Shown here: one piece after another, positions 9,038 to 17,563 of the stretch
Layout: each line of letters begins with the position of its first letter
Position numbering within the stretch: position 1 is the first letter of the stretch
Origin: Acidobacteriaceae bacterium
GTDB taxonomy: Bacteria > Acidobacteriota > Terriglobia > Terriglobales > Acidobacteriaceae
Reading direction: 5' to 3'
Assembly: GCA_903642235.1 (NCBI GenBank)
Contig: CAHJWL010000014.1
Span: forward strand, 1-64,000
Length of the DNA stretch: 64,000 bases
Program-made: the position numbers and the translations under genes
The notes under the pieces: model-generated
The model's database searches: none
What the model was told of the DNA's origin: nothing
The model's input: the letters and a program-made list of their open reading frames with translations, nothing else

Positions 9038-9514
9038 CTAGCGTCGGCCAGCCTTCGATCGCCTCGCGGTCTTCATCCGTCGCGCCCGCCGCTTCACCTC
9101 ATCCGCGCTGAACATCGTTCCCCTGCAGCCCGCCGCTCCGCAGTAGCACAGACCCGGCTCATCGTCCGAGTCATGCAGGTTGTACTCATACGTCAGCTCC
9201 TCGCCCGCCGCAATATCCCGAATCGCCGCGATGAAGATCCGCCCACCCTCCTCCTCGGTCTCGCAGTTCGGCTCGCAGCAGTGATTCAAAAACATCGCCG
9301 TCCCGAAGCCGTCGATCACAGTGCCGTCATCGCCAAAGCTGAACAGGTACGTCAACGATCGATTGGCGTACCGCTCGTCCGCCACCTTCTTTGAAAAGCG
9401 CGGCCCATCGTACTCGCACACCCGCTCGCCCCGCCGGATCCGCCGCATGGTGTAACATCCAGCCGCATGAATCGCCGACGATCGAATAATCAACCCTGAT
9501 CCCGCCACCCTCAC
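9038..9514 (-). CDS. SET-domain protein (lysine methyltransferase-like)
   Basis: About 158 residues, nearly all one SET domain: GxGL entry (AGSGLIIRSS), G-x-Y, GERVCEYDGPR, the knot residues FLNHCCEPNCE, then GEELTYEYN and a post-SET CYCGAAGCRGTMF three-cysteine motif. It binds S-adenosylmethionine and would methylate protein lysines; the bacterial target is unknown. The frame opens far upstream, but protein-like sequence begins near GTG 9514 (GTG 9508 also possible), because a divergent gene starts at 9551. It stands just upstream of dnaX on the same strand. Bacterial SET genes are often suspected of transfer; base composition here is like its neighbours. Confidence 0.85.
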   Translation of the reverse strand: MRVAGSGLIIRSSAIHAAGCYTMRRIRRGERVCEYDGPRFSKKVADERYANRSLTYLFSFGDDGTVIDGFGTAMFLNHCCEPNCETEEEGGRIFIAAIRDIAAGEELTYEYNLHDSDDEPGLCYCGAAGCRGTMFSADEVKRRARRMKTARRSKAGRR

Positions 9515-9550
9515 CTCACCAGTGCCACCCGCCAACTGTAAACTAGCCCC

Positions 9551-10270
9551 ATGCCGTCGCGGACACCGATCCCGGTTCTTCTGGCCGCAGCTCTTGCAGT
9601 CGTCAGTCTCCCTGCCGGCGCGTACGGGCAGGGAAGTGCGCCCGCTTGCTCGACTGCTCCCAAAGCCACCAATCCTTGTCCCGCCAAAGAGCCTGCCCCG
9701 ACCTCCGGCACCACAGCCGCACCCGCGCAGCAGTTTCCCTATCCAGGGGACCCCACTCCCGCCGTCTCCACGCCCAGCGCACCGCCTGCCGGCGCAGGGA
9801 AGCAATTCCCGTACCCGGGAGAAGCAAAGGCCGACGACAACACATCGTCCTCCAGCTCCAGCAGCTCCTCATCAAGCAGCAGCGCCGGCAATCCAAATGA
9901 TCCTGATGATCCCCTCGAGCCAGCCGGCAACATACCGCCACCCTCCGCCACCGGAAACACTGTTCGCCGCAAGCTCCCGAAGCCAACCCACCTCCAGAGT
10001 GACGACGAACGCGAGGCTGAAGACGTCAAAGTGGCCACCTTCTACGCCGACAGCGGCAACAATTTAGGTGCCTACAATCGCCTCAAAGATGCAGTCAAAC
10101 TTATCCACGACGATCCCGAAGCCTTTTATCTCCTCGGCACTGTCGCCTCCCGTTTGGGCAAGCAGCCTGAGGCCCTGGAGGCCTACAACAAATTTCTTGA
10201 TCTCGAGCCAGATAGCCGCCGCGCCAAATCGTTGCGTCACTCGCTTGCAGACACCCAGGCCAGAAAATAA
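9551..10270 (+). CDS. exported TPR-repeat protein
   Basis: 239 residues. A signal peptide (hydrophobic segment ending A-G-A-Y-G-Q near residue 27) is followed by a long disordered Pro/Ser/Ala region containing the twice-repeated QFPYPG segment (about 58 and 80) and a run of serines (about 97-111). The C-terminal 80 residues form at least two TPR units (DSGNNLGAYNRLKDA, then DDPEAFYLLGTVASRLGKQPEALEAYNKFLDLEP). It probably scaffolds protein contacts in the periplasm or at the envelope. It is divergent from the SET gene. No specific partner can be named. Confidence 0.8.
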   Translation: MPSRTPIPVLLAAALAVVSLPAGAYGQGSAPACSTAPKATNPCPAKEPAPTSGTTAAPAQQFPYPGDPTPAVSTPSAPPAGAGKQFPYPGEAKADDNTSSSSSSSSSSSSSAGNPNDPDDPLEPAGNIPPPSATGNTVRRKLPKPTHLQSDDEREAEDVKVATFYADSGNNLGAYNRLKDAVKLIHDDPEAFYLLGTVASRLGKQPEALEAYNKFLDLEPDSRRAKSLRHSLADTQARK

Positions 10271-10328
10271 GCGGGCTTCCTCCCTTCGTCGCACACCAAA
10301 ACGCAACGAGAACATTGAACTCTCGAAG

Positions 10329-10796
10329 CTAGTCTTCCTCCGGCAACAGGTCCTCCTCATCCACGATCTCTATGGGCCGCTTCACGACCGGATCGGACGC
10401 CAGATCCTCCTGCACCCGAAGAAATCGCCGGATATACCGCAGTGGCTCCTCCTGCATCGCCATCTCCTTCAGATGAAAGCGCCATGCATCCTCCCGGACC
10501 ATGCGCCGCAGATGCCCCTTCCGCTCTACCGTACCGATGCTTCCGTCTTTCATCCGGCGTTGAAAGGTCTGGGCCCCCATCTGCAAAGTCATCGCGCTGC
10601 CGGCTTTCCAGAAGTTCTGCGCGAAGTCGTGCGAAAACAGCAGGGCATAGTAGCGGCGCTCGGCCCCAAGTATTTCCACACCCGCCTTCACGCCCGTCCA
10701 CTCCAAACCCAGCCGCTCAACGTACCATCGTTTCAGGTTGAAACCCTGGCTCCGTGCCTGGGCAACTACGAGCTGCAACAGCTCCGTTCGCGTCAC
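10329..10796 (-). CDS. conserved hypothetical protein
   Basis: 155 residues, cytoplasmic, with no family recognised. AAGGAG six bases before the GTG at 10796 supports this start. It is charged and mostly helical, with an aromatic patch (RRYYALLFSHDFAQNFWKAG) and a very acidic C-terminus (EIVDEEDLLPEED). It is a single gene between two plus-strand TPR genes, convergent with the first and divergent from the second. Even codon use and a solid ribosome site argue for a real gene. Confidence 0.7.
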   Translation of the reverse strand: MTRTELLQLVVAQARSQGFNLKRWYVERLGLEWTGVKAGVEILGAERRYYALLFSHDFAQNFWKAGSAMTLQMGAQTFQRRMKDGSIGTVERKGHLRRMVREDAWRFHLKEMAMQEEPLRYIRRFLRVQEDLASDPVVKRPIEIVDEEDLLPEED

Positions 10797-10851
10797 ATCC
10801 TGCTCCTTGGTGACTTACCGCGATCCGCGCGGATAGTTTACGCTGACGCTG

Positions 10852-12147
10852 GTGACTTTGCGGAAGCTCCACCTCCGTACTCGTCCAATCGCTTGGAGGA
10901 TGCAGATCATCTCCGCCATCGGCCCCCAGCTCCGTCCGCCAGCCCTCTTTGCCGGCCTCTCTCTCCTTTTCATCACCCTGCTTTCGCCGTCACTTCCTGG
11001 CCAGTCGAGTTCTGCCCACACGGATCCGATCAACCTGCTGCCTGAGGTTCGCCAGGCCCACGAGCGCTTCTACAACCTCGACTATGACGGCGCTCTTGCC
11101 CGCTTTGAGACGATCGCGCACGCCCATCCGGACAACCCCATTGCCCAGGCCTATGTTTTGCAGGTCCTCATCTTTCGCGAGCTCTATCATCAGGACCTGC
11201 TCGACACCACCTACTACGCCCACGACAGCTTTCTCTCTTCCAAACGCAAGGTCGACGTCCCCGATGACATCCGCAAGCGGATTGAGAGCCTTACCGACCA
11301 GGTCACAGACCTCTGCGACAAGCAGATCAAAGCCGATGGCCAAAACAAGAACGCTTTTTTCGCGCGTGGGTATGCCCATGGTCTTCACGCTTCTTTCACG
11401 ACTTTGGTAGACCACTCCTTTGTCTCCGCCGCCCACCAGGGTCTGCAGGCCCGCAGTGACTCCGAGGAGGCCCTCAAAATCGACCCCGACTACACCGATG
11501 CAAAGATGGCCATCGGAATCCAGCAGTTCGCGGTCGCCAGTCTCCCCCGGCTTGTTCGCATGATGGTCGGCATCGCCGGCGTCGGCGGCAACAAGGAGAA
11601 AGGTCTCGACCTCCTCCGCGATGTTGCCGCCCACGGCTTCGTCAATCAGGTCGAGTCACGTACCGTCCTCTCACTCTTTCTCCGCCATGACGCTCGGTAT
11701 GCTGAGGCGCTGACCGTCGAGTCCAACCTTGCTCGCCAGTACCCACGCGACTACCTGTTCCGTCTGGAAGAAGCCAATCTGAGCAAGGACAAGGGGGACG
11801 GGCCTGCCGCCATCGCCATCTATCGTCAGGTCATCGAAGATGCGAAACGGCCCCGCTACTTCGTCGACCCGCGCCTGCAGATGGCCTACTTTGGTCTCGC
11901 CGATGCTGCGCGCGGTCAAAACGACTTCACGACCGCTGCGGCAAGCTACCTCGAAGCGGCTGCGCAGCCGCACTGTTCAGATTGGCTCCGACGACGCGCT
12001 CAGCTCAATGCCGGCCGCATGCTGGACCTTCTGCACCAGCGCGATGAGGCCGTCGCACAGTATCAGCTTGCCTCCGCACCAGGTGGTGACCAGTCGCAGG
12101 CCGATCAGGCCCGCAGATACCTCAAAACACCCTACAGCGGCAACTGA
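10852..12147 (+). CDS. exported TPR-like protein
   Basis: 431 residues from a GTG at 10852; an ATG at 10900 is an alternative. A hydrophobic N-terminal segment (LFAGLSLLFITLLSPSLPGQ) suggests export. The body is helical repeat: VRQAHERFYNLDYDGALARFETIAHAHPDNPIAQAY is a classic TPR-like pair, and later segments (DARYAEALTVESNLARQYPRDYLFRLEEANL; FTTAAASYLEAAAQPH) repeat the pattern to the C-terminus. It may scaffold envelope complexes. Downstream is a 113-base gap and the zinc-ribbon/PspC gene. Confidence 0.78.
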   Translation: MTLRKLHLRTRPIAWRMQIISAIGPQLRPPALFAGLSLLFITLLSPSLPGQSSSAHTDPINLLPEVRQAHERFYNLDYDGALARFETIAHAHPDNPIAQAYVLQVLIFRELYHQDLLDTTYYAHDSFLSSKRKVDVPDDIRKRIESLTDQVTDLCDKQIKADGQNKNAFFARGYAHGLHASFTTLVDHSFVSAAHQGLQARSDSEEALKIDPDYTDAKMAIGIQQFAVASLPRLVRMMVGIAGVGGNKEKGLDLLRDVAAHGFVNQVESRTVLSLFLRHDARYAEALTVESNLARQYPRDYLFRLEEANLSKDKGDGPAAIAIYRQVIEDAKRPRYFVDPRLQMAYFGLADAARGQNDFTTAAASYLEAAAQPHCSDWLRRRAQLNAGRMLDLLHQRDEAVAQYQLASAPGGDQSQADQARRYLKTPYSGN

Positions 12148-12260
12148 CCCTGGCGGTGCGTGCCGCAGATACGCCGCTGCGGTTCCGCCGTCCAGAGGAT
12201 AGGACGGGAACCTAAACCGTACGTCCGCGTATGACAGAATAGAAGTTCCCGGAGTTACTC

Positions 12261-12635
12261 ATGCATTGCACGCAGTGCGGCAAAGAACTAGTTGCAGGCA
12301 CCCGCTTCTGTCCTCTGTGCGGCGCCCCTGTCGGAGGTCCATCGACGACCGCCGGCGGCACCTGGCAGCCCACCGGCGGCAGTGTTCCGCCCCCGCCGCC
12401 AAGTCCTTACAGCACCGCACACCTGCGACCGGAGCTGCTGCGGCCGCGCTCAGGTCGAATGGTCGCCGGCGTCTGCGCCGCTTTCGCCCGTACGTATGGC
12501 TGGAATCTGACCCTTATCCGCATCCTGCTTGTTGTCCTCACGCCGCTTCATCTTGGCATCGGCTTTCTTGGCTACATCGTTGCCTGGATCATCATTCCGG
12601 AAGAACCCTACCTTCTTCCGTCCGAGAGACGCTAA
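12261..12635 (+). CDS. zinc-ribbon and PspC-domain membrane protein
   Basis: 124 residues. The N-terminal zinc ribbon has MHCTQCGKEL and FCPLCGAP (two CxxC pairs, residues about 3-24), followed by a Pro/Gly-rich linker (about 30-60). The PspC domain is RMVAGVCAAFARTYGWNLTLIRILLVVLTPLHLGIGFLGYIVAWIIIPE with one or two membrane helices. PspC domains serve in envelope-stress sensing, but no pspA or pspB lies nearby, so the role here is inferred only. GGAG supports the ATG. Its stop is four bases from the lysA start, suggesting joint transcription. Confidence 0.88.
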   Translation: MHCTQCGKELVAGTRFCPLCGAPVGGPSTTAGGTWQPTGGSVPPPPPSPYSTAHLRPELLRPRSGRMVAGVCAAFARTYGWNLTLIRILLVVLTPLHLGIGFLGYIVAWIIIPEEPYLLPSERR

Positions 12636-12638
12636 GCC

Positions 12639-14237
12639 TTGCCAAGCGCCAGCCTTCGCCGTCCCGCAAGCAGCGATGTGCCCACCCGCCCTTTTACCTA
12701 TAACGATGGCGCGCTGACCGTCGACGGCTTGCCTCTCCTGTCGCTTGCCGAGAAGTTCGGCACGCCGCTTTACGTCTACTCCGCAGCCAACATCCGCCAT
12801 CGCTTCGAGCTCTTCCGGCAGGCCTTCGCTCCCACCGCCCACACCGTCTGTTACGCCGTTAAGGCCTCGAGTTCACTGGCCCTCCTGCAGTTATTGGGCG
12901 GCCTCGGCGCCGGGTTCGACATCGTCTCGGGCGGTGAGCTTGAACGCGTTCGCCGCGCCTGTCCGGAAGCTCTCAGGCGTGTCGTCTTCTCAGGCGTCGG
13001 CAAGCAGGCCTGGGAGATTGACGCCGCCCTCCAGGCCGATATCCTCCTCTTCAACGTGGAGTCTGCCGAAGAACTTCACCTTCTCGCCGCTCGAGCTACC
13101 GCCCTCGGAAAACGGGCCAGCTTCTCCCTCCGCGTCAACCCCGATGTCTTTGCAGAGACCCACCCTTATATTTCGACTGGTCTTCGTGAACACAAGTTCG
13201 GGGTAGACATTGCACTCGCCCGCGACCTCTACCGCCAGGCAGCCCGGGAGCCCTCGCTCCTCGCCACCGGGGTAAGCGTTCACATCGGCTCCCAGATCCG
13301 CGACGTCCAACCCTTTGCGGAGGCTCTCATCCGCGTCGCCGCACTCGTTCATGACCTCCGCGCCGAGGGCGACCACATTACCCACATCGACCTCGGCGGC
13401 GGCCTCGGCATCGATTACACCGCCGCCCTCGACCCGAAGCCTGTCGCCCCCAACTTCAACTCTGTCATCCCGGCCGAAGGGGAGGGATCTGCTTCTGCCC
13501 ACCTCGACACCGTCATTTTGACCGTAGCGCCACCTTCCCCTGCAGCCGTCCTCTCGCCCGAAGACGCATCGCGTCGCAGCGGCGAAGCCTGTCCCGAGCT
13601 TGTCGGAGAGACTCTTGTATGTCGCTCCTCCGGTGCCGCACCTCCCGATCCCACGGAGCCTGAATCCCAAACCACCGGCGAACCCTCATCATTGCCATCG
13701 GTTCAACAAACCCCTGAAGCCCAGGTCGCCGCCTATGCCGCCGCCCTCCTTCCCACCCTCCGTACCCTCGATTGCCACCTCCTCCTTGAGCCCGGCCGCT
13801 TCCTCGTCGCCCAGGCCGGCGGCCTCCTCACCCGCGTCCTCGGCACCAAACAAAACGGCGCTAAGCGCTTCGTCATCACTGACGCCGCCATGAACGACCT
13901 GATTCGGCCCGCGCTCTACCAGGCTCACCACGAGATCGTCCCCGTCAGTCTCCCAGGTGCATCCGGGCAGGGGAGGGAGGACACGTCTGAACCCGTGGAC
14001 ATCGTTGGCCCGGTCTGCGAGTCCGGCGACTTCTTTGCCCACGACCGCTCTCTGCCGCGACTCGCATCTGAGGACCTCATCCTTCTCCTCGACGCCGGTG
14101 CCTACGGTATGAGCCAAGCCTCGAACTACAACACGCGCACTCGCCCTGCCGAGCTCCTGATCGACTCCGGACGCGCCCACCTCATCCGCCGGCGCGAAAC
14201 CCTAGACGACCTCCTCGCCCCCGAGACCCTCCTCTAG
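12639..14237 (+). CDS. lysA: diaminopimelate decarboxylase with large in-frame insertion
   Basis: Removes CO2 from meso-diaminopimelate to give lysine, with PLP. 532 residues from TTG 12639 (GTG 12678 is an alternative), against roughly 420-450 for the family. PLP lysine is K75 in [33 protein letters not shown] and CESGDFFA follow in order, so the catalytic frame is whole. The excess lies between DPKPVAP and [11 protein letters not shown]: residues about 272-357 (86 codons) are Ser/Pro/Glu-rich and match dispersed intergenic repeats. The insertion sits on the loop after the barrel glycine motif, so activity may survive. It follows the PspC gene closely and is likely co-transcribed with it. 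Confidence 0.93.
   Translation: MPSASLRRPASSDVPTRPFTYNDGALTVDGLPLLSLAEKFGTPLYVYSAANIRHRFELFRQAFAPTAHTVCYAVKASSSLALLQLLGGLGAGFDIVSGGELERVRRACPEALRRVVFSGVGKQAWEIDAALQADILLFNVESAEELHLLAARATALGKRASFSLRVNPDVFAETHPYISTGLREHKFGVDIALARDLYRQAAREPSLLATGVSVHIGSQIRDVQPFAEALIRVAALVHDLRAEGDHITHIDLGGGLGIDYTAALDPKPVAPNFNSVIPAEGEGSASAHLDTVILTVAPPSPAAVLSPEDASRRSGEACPELVGETLVCRSSGAAPPDPTEPESQTTGEPSSLPSVQQTPEAQVAAYAAALLPTLRTLDCHLLLEPGRFLVAQAGGLLTRVLGTKQNGAKRFVITDAAMNDLIRPALYQAHHEIVPVSLPGASGQGREDTSEPVDIVGPVCESGDFFAHDRSLPRLASEDLILLLDAGAYGMSQASNYNTRTRPAELLIDSGRAHLIRRRETLDDLLAPETLL
13461..13620 (+). repeat. composite dispersed repeat inside lysA, copy E
   Basis: Three repeat-like pieces lie in tandem within the coding frame. 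13464-13496 has GTCATCCC and GGGATCTGCTTCT exactly as in the intergenic copies, but with a 12-base middle instead of three. 13511-13530 reads GTCATTTTGACCGTAGCG. 13587-13620 reads CCTGTCCCGAGCTTGTC followed by GGAGAGACTCTTGTAT. I recall the last two types as common acidobacterial intergenic repeats, but no second copy is in this window. All read without stop in the lysA frame. Confidence 0.7.
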
Positions 14238-14260
14238 CGCACCGGCGTCTTGCGTCTGCC

Positions 14261-14296
14261 TTTTTGTTGTCATCCCGAAGGGATCTGCTTCTCAAC
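14261..14296 (+). repeat. dispersed short palindromic repeat, copy C
   Basis: TTTTTGTTGTCATCCC, loop GAA, GGGATCTGCTTCTCAA. It lies 24 bases after the lysA stop, between lysA and yebC. The core hairpin ATCCC/GGGAT is intact. Confidence 0.85.
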
Positions 14297-14431
14297 CTAA
14301 ACTCCGATCTCGTGCCGCCGTTCGGTATCCGACCGCGTCCCGCCCCCATGCTAAACTCGCTTTCGTCGCGGACGCTCGCGGTCAGCCCCCGGCTCGCCGC
14401 CCGAGCCCGCATCTCAGCACAGGGGAACAGC

Positions 14432-15172
14432 ATGTCCGGCCATAGCAAATGGGCAACAATCAAGCATAAAAAGGGCGCTCTCGACGCCAAGCGCGGCAAG
14501 ATCTTCACCCGCCTCATCAAGGAAATCACCATCGCCGCCAAAGGAGGCGGCGGCGACCCCGACGGCAACCCCCGGCTCCGCACCGCCATCGCCGCCGCCA
14601 AAGCCGAAAACATGCCCGCCGACAACATCAAGCGCGCCGTCCAGCGCGGCACCGGCGAGCTAGAGGGCGTCAACTACGAAGACATCACCTACGAGGGCTA
14701 CGGTCCCGGCGGCGCCGCCGTCATCGTCCGCGTCCTCACCGACAACAAGAACCGCGCGGTCTCCGAAATCCGCCATGCGTTTTCCAAAAACAACGGCAAC
14801 CTCGGCGAAACCGGCTCAGTCGGCTACATGTTCGCAAAGAAAGGCCTCATCACCTTGCCCGCCGACGGCATCAGCGAAGACAAACTGACAGAGATCGCTC
14901 TGGAGGCCGGTGCTGAAGATCTCTCCCAAGAGGGCGAAACGTGGGAGATCACCACCAGTCCAGAAGACTTCGACGCCGTCCTCGCCGCCATCAAGGCTGC
15001 GAAGCTCTCGACCGAAGTCGCCGAAGTCACTCTCATTCCCTCCGTCTACACCAAGCTCGAAGGCGTTCAGGCGACGGCGATGCTCCGCCTGCTGGACGTT
15101 CTGGAAGATCTTGACGACACGCAGAACGTCTACTCCAACTTCGACATAGACGAGGTTGAGATTGCCGGGTGA
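14432..15172 (+). CDS. yebC: YebC/PmpR-family transcription/translation factor
   Basis: 246 residues. [32 protein letters not shown] is the invariant start, so the upstream open frame (from 14264, through repeat C) is not coding. The first domain binds nucleic acid; [36 protein letters not shown] and [15 protein letters not shown] are family signatures. Members act as DNA-binding regulators, and some relieve ribosome stalling. No ruvC partner is adjacent. A strong intrinsic terminator follows 25 bases after the stop. Confidence 0.96.
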   Translation: MSGHSKWATIKHKKGALDAKRGKIFTRLIKEITIAAKGGGGDPDGNPRLRTAIAAAKAENMPADNIKRAVQRGTGELEGVNYEDITYEGYGPGGAAVIVRVLTDNKNRAVSEIRHAFSKNNGNLGETGSVGYMFAKKGLITLPADGISEDKLTEIALEAGAEDLSQEGETWEITTSPEDFDAVLAAIKAAKLSTEVAEVTLIPSVYTKLEGVQATAMLRLLDVLEDLDDTQNVYSNFDIDEVEIAG

Positions 15173-15197
15173 TCGTTCGCATCTGACCCCTCAGACG

Positions 15198-15221
15198 AGC
15201 CGCCAGCTTTGGCGGCTTTTC
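15198..15221 (+). terminator. intrinsic terminator after yebC
   Basis: AGCCGCCA-GCTT-TGGCGGCT is a perfect 8-bp stem with a 4-base loop, followed by TTTTCTCTTCT. It lies 25 bases after the yebC stop and ends just before the next start codon at 15228. Confidence 0.85.
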
Positions 15222-15227
15222 TCTTCT

Positions 15228-16418
15228 ATGACAGAGCCCCTCTTCGCCACTCCCGCCCTTTTCAACAGCTTCTTTCTTGGCGGCTTTGAGTGTGCCACCC
15301 ATCGTCGCCGCGATCGTACCCGCATCGACGTCCTCGCCACCACGCACCACGACAGCTGCGCCGCTGAAGACTACATGCTCCTCGCCCAGTCAGGTGTCCG
15401 TACCGTGCGTGACGGCCTTCGCTGGCACCTGATCGAGACGGTCGCCGGCATCTATGACTGGTCGAGCTTCCTCCCACAGCTTGACGCCGCTCTCGCCACT
15501 CGCACGCAGGTCATCTGGGATCTTTGCCATTGGGGCGTTCCCGACGGCCTTGACCCGTTCTCGCCCGAGTTCGTCACCCGCTTCGCTGCCTTCGCTGCCG
15601 CTGCCGCAACTCTGATCCGTGATCGCCAGACGGCCGGCGGCCTATCCGGTCCTACCTTCTTCTGTCCTGTCAATGAAGTCTCGTTCTGGTCCTGGGTCGG
15701 CGGAGACATCGAGCACTTTGCTCCCTACGGCAAAGGTCGAGGACACGAGTTCAAGCGCAATCTGATCCGCGCCTCGATCAGCGCTATGCGGGCGATTCGA
15801 GCCGCTTGCTTTGACGCCCGTTTCATTCAGGCCGAGCCTGTTATCCGCATTGTCGCCGATCCCGCCAGGCCCGAAGACGCTGCCGCTATCCGCGCCCACT
15901 CCGACGCGCAATTCGAGGCCTGGGACATGCTCTCCGGCCGTAATGAGCCGGAGTTGGGCGGCTCGACCGACTTCCTTGACGTGCTCGGCGTCAACTTCTA
16001 CTGGAACAATGAATGGATTCACGAAGGCGAACGCACCCCGCCCGGTCACGCCCTTCATCGTCCCCTGCACATTCTGCTCGCCGAGTTGCACGAGCGCTAC
16101 CACCGTCCCCTGCTCATCAGCGAAACCGGCACAGAGTCTGCCGCCGCCGTTGGCTGGCTCGGCTACATCTCCGCAGAAGTCCGAGCCGCCCAGCGTCTCG
16201 GCGTCCCCATTCTCGGCGTATGCCTCTACCCGATCTCCGATTACCCTGGCTGGGACGACAGCCGCCACGCACCCTGCGGCTTGCTCGAACTCTCCGCCGA
16301 CTACATCACCCGCACCCTCCGCCAGGACCTCCTCGCTGAGCTGACCGTGCAGCAGCAGATCTTCGCCGCGCAGAGACCGATCCAACGCTCCTCACTGCTC
16401 CAAACAACACTAAAATAA
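15228..16418 (+). CDS. glycoside hydrolase-like TIM-barrel protein (GH1/clan A type)
   Basis: 396 residues, no signal peptide. The fold looks like a clan-A beta-glucosidase: GGFECATH at the N-terminus, GVRTVRDGLRWHLIE, WDLCHWGVPDGLDP, then FFCPVNEVSFW with the Asn-Glu acid/base pair (about residue 150) and LLISETGTE with the candidate nucleophile Glu (about 300). Overall it is shorter than classic GH1 (about 450), so it is best called GH1-like. The ATG at 15228 lies in the tail of the yebC terminator, so its promoter is unclear. Its substrate is unknown; the PagL-like gene follows after 13 bases. Confidence 0.75.
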   Translation: MTEPLFATPALFNSFFLGGFECATHRRRDRTRIDVLATTHHDSCAAEDYMLLAQSGVRTVRDGLRWHLIETVAGIYDWSSFLPQLDAALATRTQVIWDLCHWGVPDGLDPFSPEFVTRFAAFAAAAATLIRDRQTAGGLSGPTFFCPVNEVSFWSWVGGDIEHFAPYGKGRGHEFKRNLIRASISAMRAIRAACFDARFIQAEPVIRIVADPARPEDAAAIRAHSDAQFEAWDMLSGRNEPELGGSTDFLDVLGVNFYWNNEWIHEGERTPPGHALHRPLHILLAELHERYHRPLLISETGTESAAAVGWLGYISAEVRAAQRLGVPILGVCLYPISDYPGWDDSRHAPCGLLELSADYITRTLRQDLLAELTVQQQIFAAQRPIQRSSLLQTTLK

Positions 16419-16431
16419 AGCTACCCTCGGT

Positions 16432-17187
16432 ATGTTCAGGAGCCTCAGCTTGTCCGTTTGCAGTCTCGCCTCCCGTCTTCTCGCGGCAGCCCTTGTTCTC
16501 TCATTAGCCACGGCGTCGGCTCAGGAGGGAATCACAAAGCCCGCTCCCGCCGCTCTCCCCTTTGAGCTGGGTGCGCTGGTTCAGGGGGGCCTTGGTGTTA
16601 CTCAGGATCGCGATGATTTCAAGTTCCTGATGGCAGGCGTCCACGCCGGCAAAGTCCTTACCGGCGATCATGGAGCCGGTCTCCTTCGTGGCAACTTCGA
16701 ATATGCCGCGGAGCTCTTTCCGTTCTGGCAGTCCTATACCCCGAGCGTTCAGAAAAATAACTGTTACTCCAGCCCGCAGCCCGGCACCACCGGCGTCACA
16801 GGCGCTTTCTGCAGCCCACCCTTCACCGTCGGTGGCACCTTCTCCGGCATAACCCTTACACCTATCATCCTCCGCTGGAACTTCGCAGCGACCCGCCGCC
16901 TCACCCCCTGGGTTCAGGGCGCCGGCGGCGTCCTCTGGACCAACCACAAGTACCCCGCCTTCGGTACAGCCGATCACTCCGTCGTCAATAATGGCCCCAA
17001 CGCCGACGCCAGCGTCTGGAACTTTACCCCCCAGGGCGGCGTCGGCATCCACTACTTCGTTACCCCCCGCCGCTCCATCGACCTCGGAGCCAATGCCGTC
17101 CACATCTCTTCCGCCTCACTTGGCGACCGAAACCCCGGCGTTAACGCCAGCATTCAATTCAACGTCGGCATGAGCTGGTGGAAGTAG
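16432..17187 (+). CDS. PagL-like acyloxyacyl hydrolase / outer-membrane beta-barrel
   Basis: 251 residues with a signal peptide ending at ASAQ (about residue 31). Amphipathic strands follow through to the C-terminal aromatic-rich VGMSWWK, as in small outer-membrane barrels. The C-terminal AVHISSASLGDRNPGVN matches the PagL motif (His-x-Ser then NPG-I/V) of lipid A 3-O-deacylases. The third catalytic residue, a Glu 14 positions after the His in Pseudomonas PagL, is Asn here. Two Cys (CYSSP and CSPPF) may make a disulfide. It probably deacylates or binds lipid A; activity is uncertain. It follows the glycosidase-like gene closely. Confidence 0.72.
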   Translation: MFRSLSLSVCSLASRLLAAALVLSLATASAQEGITKPAPAALPFELGALVQGGLGVTQDRDDFKFLMAGVHAGKVLTGDHGAGLLRGNFEYAAELFPFWQSYTPSVQKNNCYSSPQPGTTGVTGAFCSPPFTVGGTFSGITLTPIILRWNFAATRRLTPWVQGAGGVLWTNHKYPAFGTADHSVVNNGPNADASVWNFTPQGGVGIHYFVTPRRSIDLGANAVHISSASLGDRNPGVNASIQFNVGMSWWK

Positions 17188-17563
17188 CTGCAACAGTGAC
17201 CCTTGCGGGAAGGATCAGGCTTTTACTGGCAACGTGATCGTTGAAAGGAAATCCAGGCGCGGCGCGCTTCAAGCGGCAACCGTTTCGCGGCAAGCGCTGC
17301 CCGGCTGCCGTAAACTTCTCGACCTCACTGAGGAAACAGCTCCATCAGAGCATCGCGAAGAGGGAAGTGAAGACTGAGCGTACCTGAGCCAGGACAGCCT
17401 TCGGGCGATCTCATCGAGCACAGCCCGCGCTTCGTATGGAAGGAGCGACAGCCGGGCAACCTCAGGCATGCGCTCGCGATTGCGCCGTGCGCGCGAAGCT
17501 TGCGTGCACCGAAGGGTGGTGAGGGGTGCCGCTCTTCAAAGCGGAAGGAGCGTTGCCTGCCAC
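17188..17563. other. gene-free stretch of 376 bases
   Basis: No convincing gene. A minus-strand open frame (17269-17469) has a protein-like first half (LLPYEARAVLDEIARRLSWLRY) but no ribosome site and a random-looking second half, so at most it is the remnant of a lost gene. It lies next to the frameshifted amidase, consistent with local decay. No terminator with a T run was found. Confidence 0.5.

Noticed and set aside
17269..17469. 66-residue minus-strand open frame
   Set aside because: No ribosome site and its second half is random-looking. It is kept only as a possible remnant within the gene-free stretch.
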